Source: Eutreptiella sp. 'Long Island Sound 2002' (Eukaryota > Euglenozoa > Euglenophyceae > Eutreptiales > Eutreptiaceae). From it: DNA of 64,000 bases. A program made the position numbers and the translations under genes. Shown in pieces: positions 9,801 to 20,155 of this stretch (its first letter is position 1; the number at the start of each line of letters is the position of its first letter). The stretch spans positions 66,153,916 to 66,217,915 of the forward strand of contig OZ038384.1 in NCBI GenBank assembly GCA_964036045.1. Reading direction: 5' to 3'. The notes under the pieces were generated by a model. It saw nothing but the letters and a program-made list of their open reading frames with translations. It ran no database searches and had not been told where the DNA came from.

Positions 9801-12628
9801 GCTCTATGTAAAGCCCCAACCACCAGCTTTCACCACAACTTTGTTTTGTGGAATTTTACCACACCATGACACATTTAGAAGGCTCCAAAGTGAGCTCGAC
9901 TATCCGCCCCCCTACAGGGGCCCACTGTTTCAGATTTTTACAACTAGGGGCTCTATGTAAAGCCCCAATCACCAGCTTTCACCACAACTTTGTTTTGTGG
10001 AATTTTACCACACCATCACATAATTAGAAGGCTCCAAAGTGAGCTCGACTATCCGCCCCCCTACAGGGGCCCACTGTTTCAGATTTTTACAACTAGGGGC
10101 TCTATGTAAAGCCCCAACCACCAGCTTTCACCACAACTTTGTTTTGTGGAATTTTACCACACCCTCACAGAGTTAGAAGGCTCCAAAGTGAGCTCGACTA
10201 TCCGCCCCCCTACAGGGGCCCACTGTTTCAGATTTTTACAACTAGGGGCTCTATGTAAAGCCCCAATCACCAGCTTTCACCACAACTTTGTTTTGTGGAA
10301 TTTTACCACACCATCACATAATTAGAAGGCTCCAAAGTGAGCTCGACTATCCGCCCCCCTACAGGGGCCCACTGTTTCAGATTTTCACAACTAGGGGCTC
10401 TATGTAAAGCCCCAACCACCAGCTTTCACCACAACTTTGTTTTGTGGAATTTTACCACACCATCACATAATTAGAAGGCTCCAAAGTGAGCTCGACTATC
10501 CGCCCCCCTACAGGGGCCCACTGTTTCAGATTTTCACAACTAGGGGCTCTATGTAAAGCCCCAACCACCAGCTTTCACCCCAACTTTGTTTTGTGGAATT
10601 TTACCACACCCTCACAGAGTTAGAAGGCTCCAAAGCGAGCTCGACTATCCGCCCCCCTACAGGGGCCCACTGTTTCAGATTTTTACAACTAGGGGCTCTA
10701 TGTAAAGCCCCAACCACCAGCTTTCACCACAACTTTGTTTTGTGGAATTTTACCACACCATGACACATTTAGAAGGCTCCAAAGTGAGCTCGACTATCCG
10801 CCCCCCTACAGGGGCCCACTGTTTCAGTTTTTTACAACTAGGGGCTCTATGTAAAGCCCCAATCACCAGCTTTCACCACAACTTTGTTTTGTGGAATTTT
10901 ACCACACCATCACATAATTAGAAGGCTCCAAAGTGAGCTCGACTATCCGCCCCCCTACAGGGGCCCACTGTTTCAGATTTTCACAACTAGGGGCTCTATG
11001 TAAAGCCCCAACCACCAGCTTTCACCCCAACTTTGTTTTGTGGAATTTTACCACACCCTCACAGAGTTAGAAGGCTCCAAAGCGAGCTCGACTATCCGCC
11101 CCCCTACAGGGGCCCACTGTTTCAGATTTTTACAACTAGGGGCTCTATGTAAAGCCCCAACCACCAGCTTTCACCACAACTTTGTTTTGTGGAATTTTAC
11201 CACACCATGACACATTTAGAAGGCTCCAAAGTGAGCTCGACTATCCGCCCCCCTACAGGGGCCCACTGTTTCAGATTTTTACAACTAGGGGCTCTATGTA
11301 AAGCCCCAACCACCAGCTTTCACCACAACTTTGTTTTGTGGAATTTTACCACACCATCACATAATTAGAAGGCTCCAAAGTGAGCTCGACTATCCGCCCC
11401 CCTACAGGGGCCCACTGTTTCAGATTTTCACAACTAGGGGCTCTATGTAAAGCCCCAACCACCAGCTTTCACCCCAACTTTGTTTTGTGGAATTTTACCA
11501 CACCCTCACAGAGTTAGAAGGCTCCAAAGCGAGCTCGACTATCCGCCCCCCTACAGGGGCCCACTGTTTCAGATTTTTACAACTAGGGGCTCTATGTAAA
11601 GCCCCAACCACCAGCTTTCACCACAACTTTGTTTTGTGGAATTTTACCACACCCTCACAGAGTTAGAAGGCTCCAAAGTGAGCTCGACTATCCGCCCCCC
11701 TACAGGGGCCCACTGTTTCAGATTTTTACAACTAGGGGCTCTATGTAAAGCCCCAATCACCAGCTTTCACCACAACTTTGTTTTGTGGAATTTTACCACA
11801 CCATCACATAATTAGAAGGCTCCAAAGTGAGCTCGACTATCCGCCCCCCTACAGGGGCCCACTGTTTCAGATTTTTACAACTAGGGGCTCTATGTAAAGC
11901 CCCAACCACCAGCTTTCACCACAACTTTGTTTTGTGGAATTTTACCACAGCATCACAGAATTAGAAGGCTCCAAAGTGAGCTCGACTATCCGCCCCCCTA
12001 CAGGGGCCCACTGTTTCAGATTTTTACAACTAGGGGCTCTATGTAAAGCCCCAACCACCAGCTTTCACCACAACTTTGTTTTGTGGAATTTTACCACACC
12101 CTCACAGAGTTAGAAGGCTCCAAAGTGAGCTCGACTATCCGCCCCCCTACAGGGGCCCACTGTTTCAGATTTTTACAACTAGGGGCTCTATGTAAAGCCC
12201 CAATCACCAGCTTTCACCACAACTTTGTTTTGTGGAATTTTACCACACCATCACAGAATTAGAAGGCTCCAAAGTGAGCTCGACTATCCGCCCCCCTACA
12301 GGGGCCCACTGTTTCAGATTTTTACAACTAGGGGCTCTATGTAAAGCCCCAATCACCAGCTTTCACCACAACTTTGTTTTGTGGAATTTTACCACACCAT
12401 CACAGAATTAGAAGGCTCCAAAGTGAGCTCGACTATCCGCCCCCCTACAGGGGCCCACTGTTTCAGATTTTTACAACTAGGGGCTCTATGTAAAGCCCCA
12501 ACCACCAGCTTTCACCACAACTTTGTTTTGTGGAATTTTACCACACCATCACAGAATTAGAAGGCTCCAAAGTGAGCTCGACTATCCGCCCCCCTACAGG
12601 GGCCCACTGTTTCAGATTTTCACAACCA
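6816..12628 (+). repeat. 149-bp satellite array, 39 copies
   Basis: The unit begins 'aggggctctatgtaaagccc'. Unit starts at 6816, 6965, 7114 and 7263 are exactly 149 bp apart, and 5812 bp to the last start gives 39 units. Copies differ at few positions, for example 'cacataatt', 'cacagagtt', 'cacatgatt' and 'acacattta' variants. Every unit keeps a small inverted repeat (GGGGCT, 8-nt loop, AGCCCC), and most keep CCCC-TACA-GGGG. The array lies wholly within the YR retrotransposon. No long frame is open through it. Confidence 0.95.
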
Positions 12629-12631
12629 GGG

Positions 12632-13335
12632 GCTCTCTCCCAACCCTCTCCCACCCTCACCCAACCTTCTCCCACCCTCTCCCAACCCTCTCCCACCCTC
12701 TCCCAACCCTCTCCCACCCTCTCCCAACCCTCTCCCAGCCTCTCCCAACTCTCTCCCAACCCTGTCCCGCCCTCTTCCAACCCTCTCTCAACCGTCTCCC
12801 AACCCTCTCCCACCCCCTCCCAACCCTCTCCCACTCTCTGCCACCCTCTCCCAACCCTCCCCCACCCTCTCCCAACCCTCTCCCACCCTCTCCCAACCCT
12901 CTCCTAGCCTCTCCCAACCCTCTCTAAACCCTCTCCCACCCTCTTCCAACCCTCTCTCAACCGTCTCCCAACCCTCTCCCACCCTCTCCCAACCCTCTCC
13001 CACTCTCTCCCAACCCTCTCCCAACGCTCCCCCACTCTCTCCCACCCTCTCCCAACCCTCTCCCACCCTCTCCCAACCCTCTCCCACCCTCTCCCAACCC
13101 TCTCCCACCCTCTCCCAACCCTCTCCCACCCTCTCCCAACCCTCTCCCACCCTCTCCCAACCCTCTCCCACCCTCTCCCAACCCTCTCCCAACCGTCTCC
13201 CACCCTCTCCCAACCCTCTCTCAACCCTCTCCCAACCCTCTCCCACCCTCTCCCAACCCTCTCCCACCCTCTCCCAACCCTCTCCCACTCTCTCCCAACC
13301 CTCTCCCAACCCTCCCCCACCCTCCCCCACCCTCT
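12632..13335 (+). repeat. Minisatellite of alternating cccaaccctct / cccaccctct
   Basis: Alternating 11- and 10-bp motifs make a 21-bp unit, which keeps several frames open on both strands, giving RVGEGWE-like translations on the minus strand. These are artefacts of the unit length. The array starts directly where the 149-bp satellite breaks off within its last 'ggggctct'. Confidence 0.9.
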
Positions 13336-13495
13336 AACAATGGGGCAGGGTGTCTAATCTCAGTGGATTCCGGTAGCAGTAGAGGTGTTAAGTGAACCGT
13401 CATGCTTGCCTTTTTGTGTGTTTCTTTGCTGAGGTGTGGGATTTGGGAACCAAGAACGGTGTAGTTCATTATACAAAAAACCGATGGAAAAACGC

Positions 13496-13637
13496 CTGGA
13501 AGTTTTTGAAATCCCTCGGAAAGATGCTCGGAAGTTTTGGCAGCCAGATCGGCCCCCCAAAACGCAACCGATATCGGTAGGAATGTTCCATGGGCTTCCC
13601 AGCCGACCGTGCCGGGGGAGCTCGGAAGAGATTTTGG
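13496..13637 (+). repeat. Direct repeat flanking the internal tandem arrays, right copy
   Basis: This is the counterpart of 5487-5625. It differs in the first ~25 bases and at a few sites, such as 'cccagccg' against 'cccacccg'. It lies just upstream of the RT module. Confidence 0.8.
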
Positions 13638-13689
13638 CTGGGACTTCCGAGATCAACCCTGCAATATGAGTTCCATTTGCCGAGCATGA

Positions 13690-16402
13690 ATGCTGAGCAT
13701 CCCCAAATATCCTGAGCAATATGCTCAGCATTTTCCTGCCATTTTTTACCTTCTATGCTGTGCGTCCCAGCACCATGTGTGGCTGGCTTGGTGGGGGCGG
13801 TGGTTGTCCGAGACGGTGGCAGTCCACTACGCCGACGCAGCCGACGACTTCGTCGTCACGTCCGAGGCTGTCCTCCCCTGGCCCGCTGACGACCCGACAG
13901 GAGAGTTCGTATGGCGCACCGTATCCCTCCGGGACGTTTTCCCGCGGGAACTCCTGGAACTCTGTGTCCCTGACGCCGATGAGCCCCCCAAATGGGGAGA
14001 TGATGGAGATTGGTCGGCGGGGGGTCGGGGTGGATCGTACCCAGGGGAGTCCGCGGGCTCTGCCACTGAGGGGACTGCTGGGGGGGAGGACCGGGCTGGC
14101 GCACGAGGCCCGGGGGCCCCTCCGGCCCTTACGGCTATTGAGGGGTCCTCAGGTCGCGGGCGCCGGCCGCGGGGAGACGGGGGGGGGGGGGGAAGTCATT
14201 GACGTGGATGCGGACCCCCCGCCTGCCTCTGCAGCCGGCTCCTCCATCAGGCGGCTGTGCATCGCGGCCCGCAGAACGGGTGAGGTCGCGTCCGTCTTTG
14301 GCAAGCGGAAGGCCGCAGGCCCGGCAAGGGTTGTGGGTGCGGCTGCCCGAGCGGCGATTTCCCGCCGCGTCGGAGTTGGGTCAGTGGGTGCGGGAGCGCC
14401 TTCGGACCGGTGAGTGGGACGACTGGTTGTGTTCCCTGCGGGCTTGTCTGCCCCGCGCGCCGCCTGATTTGTTGGAACGTCGCCTCCTACAGTTTCGTGA
14501 GTGGGGCCGTGAAGCTGCCCGGGATCTCAGGCAACAGGATTTTCTGCGAGTCTTGGCTGTGGCTTTGTCCTCGTTTAGCCCTGACGTATGGGAGTCTCTC
14601 TTGCATGATTCTACGTCGCCAAAATTGCTTATGCAGCGTATCAGGGAGGAGGTCTTGGAGTGGGGCCTGGGGGTGCTGGGGCGCGTGGATATCCCCCGTG
14701 AGATCTGGGATAGTTGTGTGCCGGACTGCTTCGCGGACTTGGCGGGCAGGCAGTTTTCTGGGATAGTACCCCGGTCGGACGAGGCAGTGGTCATGATGCG
14801 GGCGTTGCGGGGCCAGGGTTTGCTTTTCCCCCTGCCGCCGGGGTTGCCTGGGGCCAATGGGGGAGTTTTTGCTATTCCCAAGACGGAGGAAAGATGCAGT
14901 TTGATTGTCAATCTTGTGCCCCTTAATGAAGAGATGCGGTCTCGGCCGGAGAAGTTCTCCCTCCCCTCTGTGGAGGTGTTGGCCCTTTTGGCGCAGGTAA
15001 CGCAGCAAGGGTCCTCTTTCTTCCTCCCCTCTTTTTATGCCCAGGCACGTTGCTTGCGGCCGGTGTGGGACGTTCTGTCCCTGCCGGGGGGGGAGGAGGA
15101 GATGAACTTTGTATGTGCCACATTGACCTGAGCAATTGTTTTTGGTCTCTTCAGCTGCCACGCGAGTTCTGGGGGGCCTTTCGCGTCTCGGATGGAGAGG
15201 GGGGGGTGTTGGCTTTCCGGTGTTTGCCCTTCGGATGGAAGTACAGCCCCCTCTTGTGCCAGCGCGTGTTAGAGAGACTGGTAGCCGACGCGGGGCTATC
15301 AGGGGTACTGGTTTTAATTTACTTGGATGATGTTCTGGTTGTGGGGCGCGGCCGAGCGCGTGTGCGCAAACAGACGGCGAGGGCGACGGAGGCATTGCGC
15401 CGTGCAGGAGCTGTGGTCAGCCCGAAGAGTACGTTAGAGCCTGTGCAGCGGCTGGTGTGGCTGGGGAAGGACATTGATTTAAAGGGGGGGGAGGTGCGGA
15501 CTGCTGGCAACGCATGGGAGGCTCTGTTTGCGCATTGGTTGAGGTTGTCTGTGGGGCCCTGTAGGGTAAAGCTGCTGCAGCAGTTCTTGGGGCGGGCGCA
15601 GTGGATCTGTCGCCCGGGCTTTGGGCACAGTCCGCATCTGTCTGGGGTGTGGGCTCATGTGCTCTGGGCGCCCCCCCGGCTGCCATTTACCCCTGTGCGT
15701 TTGCTTAAGTCTATGTGCGTGGCGTGCGTGATGGCCAGGCGGCAGTGGTCGGTGGTATCCCTCCCCAGAGTGGTAAAGCGGTCGCCGTTGGTTATTTACG
15801 TCGACGCGGCGATGGACGCGGGTAAGTACCGGTTGGGCCTGTTTTCCATGGATGTGGGTTCTCGATCGGTCGTGCCCGCGGAGCAGCCGCCCAACCAGCA
15901 GTGTGCGGAGGCCGCGGCGCTGCTCTGGGGCTTGAAGCTCATACTCAATGTAGGCGTCCGTGAGGCCCATTTGTTTGGGGATAATGCGGCAGCGCTGGTG
16001 CAGTTCCTTAGGTGTAAAGCTAAGGTGGGGCGTAAGTTCCAACAGTCGGTTTTGAAGCGTTTCCGCTACCTGTGGGCTTCGTGCCCGGGCTTCACGGTTT
16101 ACATGCACTGGGTACGTGGTTCCCATAATCCCGCTGATCCTATCAGTAGATTGTGTGACAACTTCAATGGGGATCTGGGTTTGGCGCGCGAGATGGCGAC
16201 GCGCAGGGTGGGGGATCTCTGGGCCTTCCCCGATAGGCGAACAGTTTTTTTGTGGACCCTGGGGGTGCCTATGGGACCCTTTGTGCTGCCGCAGTCGTGG
16301 AGAGCGGGCCTGTGGTCCCCGGGGGGTGGTGAGGGGGGGGCAGAGTTCCACGAGGTCTTTCTGCAGTACCGCTTGGAGGAGTCGGTGGGTGCGATGACGT
16401 GA
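13690..16402 (+). pseudogene. Reverse transcriptase-RNase H polyprotein of the YR element (frameshifted)
   Basis: The RT core is clear: IDLSNCFWSLQLP, FRCLPFGWKYSPLLCQ, and the catalytic YLDDVLV near 15320. An RNase H domain follows with all four acidic positions: VIYVDAAMD, AEAAALLWGL, LFGDNAAAL and HNPADPISRL. The arrangement and the RNase H type match DIRS/PAT and Ty3-like elements. The enzyme would copy element RNA into cDNA. Frame changes are needed near 14179-14192 (a run of about 14 G), near 14320-14360, and near 15088-15096 (a G run). The longest intact piece is 15050-16402, ending in TGA. The N-terminal part (13690-14200) is acidic, then Gly/Arg-rich, with no recognised domain. A 48-bp GT...AG stretch with a strong pyrimidine tract (14997-15044) could be an intron, but removing it does not restore the frame. 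Confidence 0.8.
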
Positions 16403-16457
16403 TGTTGTATGGTGTCGGCGCCTGCTTGTAGCACTCGTTTTCTTGGTCCATGTGATC

Positions 16458-17042
16458 ATGACCCGGCGCCGCCGTAATCGCCATGCGCGCAGCGGCAAGA
16501 GGAGGCGAGGCAAGAGCCGCTCGCGCAAGCGTTCGGAGGAGGCCGTTCAGCGGCGCGCGGCGCGACGACGCGCCACACTGCGGGAGAAGTTGGGTGGCTT
16601 GGTGGGTCGCAGGGCCTGTCACCGGGTGCTCCTCCGGAATGGGGTGCGGCTGTACGTCGAGTATGGCGTGCCTGACGATCCCGGGGAGAGGGAAGACTTT
16701 CTGGGTGCCGCGGCCATGGATCTCGCCAAGAGGGTTCGGGGGCGGGCGAAAAGACGCACCACCACGGTCGGGGACCCCAGACACACATGCGGGGGGATGT
16801 GGGACGTAGTGGCTGGGAAAGGGGGGGGGGCAGAGGGTGGTTGTGTCTCTGACGGACTGGAACGGGGGCCGTCGCACCCCCGTGCCGTATCTGTGGGTGC
16901 AGGGGTCATACCCCTTGGTGGTGAGAATAGCAGGCCACTTCAGACCGTTGGTGTAGTTTTTTTTGGGAATAAGCCTAACTTCGGGAGCTGGTGTGGTGGT
17001 GAGCGCTGGCCCATTGATTTTGGGTCTGTTGCGGGTCTCTGA
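16458..17042 (+). CDS. Small Arg/Lys-rich protein downstream of RNase H (unrecognised)
   Basis: ATG 16458 opens a frame of about 194 codons. The first ~40 residues are extremely basic (TRRRRNRHARSGKRRRGK...), followed by a plausible globular stretch (VGRRACHRVLLRNGVRLYVEYG) up to ~16760. The part after ~16980 overlaps a direct repeat and is probably not coding. It begins 56 bases after the RT-RNase H stop. A nucleic-acid-binding accessory protein is possible, but no family was recognised. Some DIRS-like elements carry a methyltransferase-like domain near RT, but its motifs are not visible here. Confidence 0.35.
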   Translation: MTRRRRNRHARSGKRRRGKSRSRKRSEEAVQRRAARRRATLREKLGGLVGRRACHRVLLRNGVRLYVEYGVPDDPGEREDFLGAAAMDLAKRVRGRAKRRTTTVGDPRHTCGGMWDVVAGKGGGAEGGCVSDGLERGPSHPRAVSVGAGVIPLGGENSRPLQTVGVVFFGNKPNFGSWCGGERWPIDFGSVAGL

Positions 17043-17445
17043 GTGCTGCCCTGGGGTGGCCGGGCTGCTTTGCACCCGGGCGGTGCTTACGCTTTTGCCG
17101 GCGGTTTTGGTTCCATGGCCGCGCCGGTGTTGTAATTGTCGTGCGTGGGACGTTTTCTCTCTGCGATGGCAGATCCAGTATGAGCAGGCGGGGGCCCTCC
17201 GGGCAATTGTCTGTAGAGGTGGCTCTGCCCTGCGCTGATGTTGGAGGCCGTCTGCGTGGCTGTGCGCCGAAGAATGGTCCTTTGGCCTACGCCACTTCCA
17301 CATTGCTTTTGGGTTCGGGGTCCATGCTTTGTTGGGCTTGGTGTTGTGGTGAGCGCTGGCCCACTGATTTTGGGTCTGGTGCGGGACTCTGGGGACTGCC
17401 CTGGGCTGACCGGGCTGCTTTGCGCCCGGGCGGTGGTACCCGACC
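16985..17445 (+). repeat. Pair of ~105-bp direct repeats, ~352 bp apart
   Basis: 16985-17092 and 17338-17445 share 'tggtgagcgctggccca', 'ttgattttgggtct' and 'gggctgctttgc.cccgggc'. They lie in the 3' noncoding part of the YR element, before B1. Confidence 0.75.
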
Positions 17446-17717
17446 TTCGCTGTGCATTCGCCGCTTGCTCGTTGGCAGTGGCATGGGGTCGGGGTCCACG
17501 CTCTCTTAGGCTTGGTCTGCGGGCGTATGCTGCCTGACGTCTGACGCCTGACGAGACGTGCCGGTGTGTACAGGGCGCCTCTGGCGCTTTGTGTCTTGGG
17601 CGACCGTTGCATCGTGGGCGTGACGTGCGTTGAGCACTGGCTCAACACGGTCTCAGGGCTGCACCGGTTGTTGAGCAGGGGGGGGGGGGGTTATGCAGCA
17701 GTTTGGCATGAACGAGA

Positions 17718-17809
17718 CCCATGAGGAGGCGGCACACTGACGAGATGTACTGCAAGAGACGTGCGTGTTTAGCCTCCTGTTTGCGTGTTTGCTTCTGGTT
17801 TTAGCTAAA
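17718..17809 (+). repeat. B1, inner split direct repeat
   Basis: 92 bp from 'cccatgaggaggcggcac' to 'ggttttagctaaa'. It matches B2 at 17990-18081 with few changes and abuts A2 directly. Confidence 0.85.
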
Positions 17810-17924
17810 TCTTAGCTCAGCCGTGCCTGAGCTCTGGTTTAGCTCGTCAGGTGGTGTGTGAGTGTGCGTGCGTGTGTGCCGTGAGCCTTTGTACTTGTAG
17901 AGCATTTTTGCTTGTTGCCAGCAG
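17810..17924 (+). repeat. A2, inner split direct repeat
   Basis: 115 bp matching A1 (3317-3431). The B1-A2 junction joins the element's right and left end sequences, as expected of a circular-intermediate junction. Confidence 0.85.
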
Positions 17925-17989
17925 CCCGCCCGTCCCACCCAATGACGCTATTTGCGACTTCTATTGCCCAAAGAGGGCTTTTGTGACTG

Positions 17990-18081
17990 CCCACGAGGAG
18001 GCGGCACACTGACGAGATGTACTGCAAGAGACGTGCGTGTTTTGCCTCCTGTTTGCGTGTTTGCTTGTGGTTTTAGCTAAA
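17990..18081 (+). repeat. B2, right terminal split direct repeat
   Basis: 92 bp matching B1. A 65-bp unique spacer separates A2 from B2. The interrupted SINE resumes at 18082. Confidence 0.85.
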
Positions 18082-18260
18082 ATGGAGTAGGCCGTGGAGA
18101 CTACCTTGCTGCTAGAGTACTGCCAGCCATGACTGCCCCATTACACACACAACATCATGGCGCCAAGCAGCTACCACCCCACTTCCCTGGTGATCCTAGG
18201 GCAGCGAGCGAGTGTCTGACCCGAGTGCATAATAGCAATGGTCACATGGCACAAGCAGCA
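18082..18260 (+). mobile_element. tRNA-derived SINE, 3' half
   Basis: It starts 'atggagtaggccgtgg', matching 'atgagtaggccgtgg' in the intact copy at about 19922. Similarity continues through 'catggcg', 'caccccac.tcc', 'ggtgatcctagggcagcgag' and 'gcaatggtcacatgg'. It is the continuation of 3196-3316. Confidence 0.75.
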
Positions 18261-19787
18261 GTGCCCCAAGGCCCAATAGGGCTCGCTCGCATCAAACGGA
18301 TTGGGACCGTGCACCTCGAACAAGTTGCCCTACCCATTGGGGTGCATCTTAAATACCCACCCCCTTTTCCACTAGCCCCCCCCCCCCCCCCCATTGCCCA
18401 CCGGATTGCCCACACATTTCCCCCGACGGTTGGCTTGCCCTGCCCCTCATTCGTTATAGGCCTAACAAATGGCAATGCATTTAACCGAAAACAACACTTG
18501 TAGCTTAATGCACCCCGCTTGCTCGTTATTGCGTCTTGGGTATTATTGCCTGTTGGATCTCCCAAAACAACTTGAGTGCTTGGCTACAAATACTGTTGAC
18601 CTTCCCGCACAATAAGGACACCAAATAGGCTCAAAGTCAAGGTGAGTTAAAGGCATGTCAACTCCAAGCAGGACCATAACCCCAATTAGGGAAGAAACAT
18701 AACACGACACCGGGCCTTTGCAACTCCCATTTGCTCTAGCCGTTGCGCACTATATGGACAAAGCTTTCAAAAAAATCTGAAAGATGTTTCCAATGACATA
18801 AAAACCTTCAACGTGTGCAAAGGCAGTGCAAAGTACACCAAAATCTACTACCGTGCACTTCAATCTCCGGCACTACAAGTTGCACTGTGTGCTTGAAACA
18901 TCATCAAGAAGTAAAGGCCAAGTCTACCCAATAACAAACTCTGAAAGATGTATCACAAAATGGCAACACCACCCCTAAGAGACCGGGATCCCCTCGGGTG
19001 GCCACCTCGGATGGCACCAATTAGAGTGTTTTCACCCAAAACTTGGCCCTGCATGCCACTGACACAACACCATTCCATCACTACCTCAAGCCCACTCTTA
19101 CAATCAACTTGAATTGTGGCAACATATCCCGCACCGCCTCAGCTCGAACGTCAAAATGAGCTTGAGTTGCGCCCTTGGCGCATGCTAGAAAGCCCAATAT
19201 CGTTCTAGCCTGGAACGTTCTGGGATCTTGAGGCTAGAACGTTCTACTAGAACTTCTTGCCCCAGAACGGTATTAGATCAATACTAGAACACCTCTTTTT
19301 CCGAAAAATTTGTGGTTCCCCCCTGCTCTTCCAATTAGGTGCTTCCGTCATTGGATGTCCCTCTCTTGTCATCCCCGTATGTAATTTGTGTTATTACCTG
19401 CTTGTGTGCCATATTGGACCCCAACAAGGGTCCATGAAGGGCTGTGCTAGCCTCCCCCCCCCCCCCCCCAACACACAGCAGCAGGGCAGGATACAAGCGC
19501 ATTGGGCCAATCAGGTGCTATGGGGAGGGATGAGCTGACAGCCCAAGAAACATAAGACAGCCCAAGAAACATTCGACAGCCACCAATGCGGTGAACTCAA
19601 GGCAACACTCGGTGCTGGCCTGGTTTGCGTTGTAAGAGCAGCGAGGCAAAGAATTGAACGCAGAGTAGGGGATTACGATTGAACTGAGTAAATCTGGCAT
19701 GAGGTCAGGGTCTTGCGGTTATTCCAAAACGGACTTCATGGTCACACACACATACACACATGTGCGCACACACATGCACACAATGAT
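18261..19787. other. No gene recognised; AT-richer intergenic DNA
   Basis: Contains C runs (about 18377-18392 and 19457-19470), a cluster of AGAACGTTCT-like palindromes (19196-19270), and (CA)-rich sequence before the SINE at 19745-19785. No frame has recognisable similarity. Confidence 0.5.
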
Positions 19788-20155
19788 CCCCGGCTCACTC
19801 AACCGGGCTAAGCGTAGGTCTCACAACCGAAAGGTCGTGGGTTCGATCCCCGGAGCGGGCATGTCTGGAGGCGGGCGGCGGCAGCCGTGCGTCAAGGGCA
19901 TCCTTTCTGGGGAAATCGCCAAATGAGTAGGCCGTGGAGGCCGCCTCGCTGCCGCGAGCACCACCAGCTGTGGAAGCCCCAATACACATACAACACACGG
20001 GGCAACATGGCGATGACGGGCTCGTCGAACTAATGCCGTGGAGCTGGCCCGGCGGAAGCCACGGAGCCACCACCCCACCTCCAGGGTGGTCCTGGGGCAG
20101 CGAGCCAGGTTCTGGCCCAAGTGCATATCGCACTGGTCGAGGGGCAACACAGGGA
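19788..20155 (+). mobile_element. tRNA-derived SINE, uninterrupted copy
   Basis: The head (about 19793-19862) resembles an elongator-Met-type tRNA: 'gggctaagcgtaggtctca', then 'aaggtcgtgggttcgatccc' with a perfect B-box. A ~290-bp body follows, shared with the split copy at 3196-3316 and 18082-18260. (CA)-rich tracts precede it and follow at 20278-20330. The 3' boundary is set only by where similarity to the split copy fades. Confidence 0.7.

Larger units (their letters stand above)
3317..18081 (+). mobile_element. PAT/Kangaroo-like tyrosine-recombinase retrotransposon with split direct repeats and internal satellite
   Basis: The termini have the A1 ... B1 A2 B2 layout typical of PAT/Ngaro-type YR retrotransposons. 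A1 is 3317-3431, B1 17718-17809, A2 17810-17924 and B2 17990-18081. A1 and A2 are both 115 bp, B1 and B2 both 92 bp, and B1 abuts A2 exactly, as in a circle junction. Inside are gag-like and YR frames on the left and RT plus RNase H on the right. The element interrupts a SINE without an evident target-site duplication, as expected for YR integration. The middle (about 5.5-13.6 kb) is tandem-repeat DNA bounded by a ~140-bp direct repeat. Without that middle the element is about 6.7 kb, a usual size for this class. Frame breaks and a missing YR C-terminus indicate a non-autonomous or dead copy, unless the host code and homopolymer errors explain them. Confidence 0.85.

Noticed and set aside
6816-12628. 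Possible CRISPR array
   Set aside because: The units are contiguous 149-bp tandem copies with no unique spacers, in a eukaryotic retroelement.
12523-13330. Long overlapping frames on both strands (up to 180 codons)
   Set aside because: They are translations of the 21-bp minisatellite, whose unit length is divisible by three.
5487-13637. The ~140-bp direct repeats as LTRs of an inserted element
   Set aside because: No TG...CA ends, primer-binding site or coding sequence lies between them, only tandem repeats.
14997-15044. 48-bp intron in the RT frame (GT...AG with strong pyrimidine tract)
   Set aside because: Removing it leaves the frame unchanged, so it does not explain the frameshift that follows; kept only as a note.
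3317-18081. Two separate elements, one with gag-YR and one with RT-RNase H
   Set aside because: The split SINE and the matching A1/A2 and B1/B2 repeats at the outer ends define one element.
19793-19862. Functional tRNA gene
   Set aside because: It is the head of a SINE body shared with another copy, and acceptor-stem pairing is not convincing.
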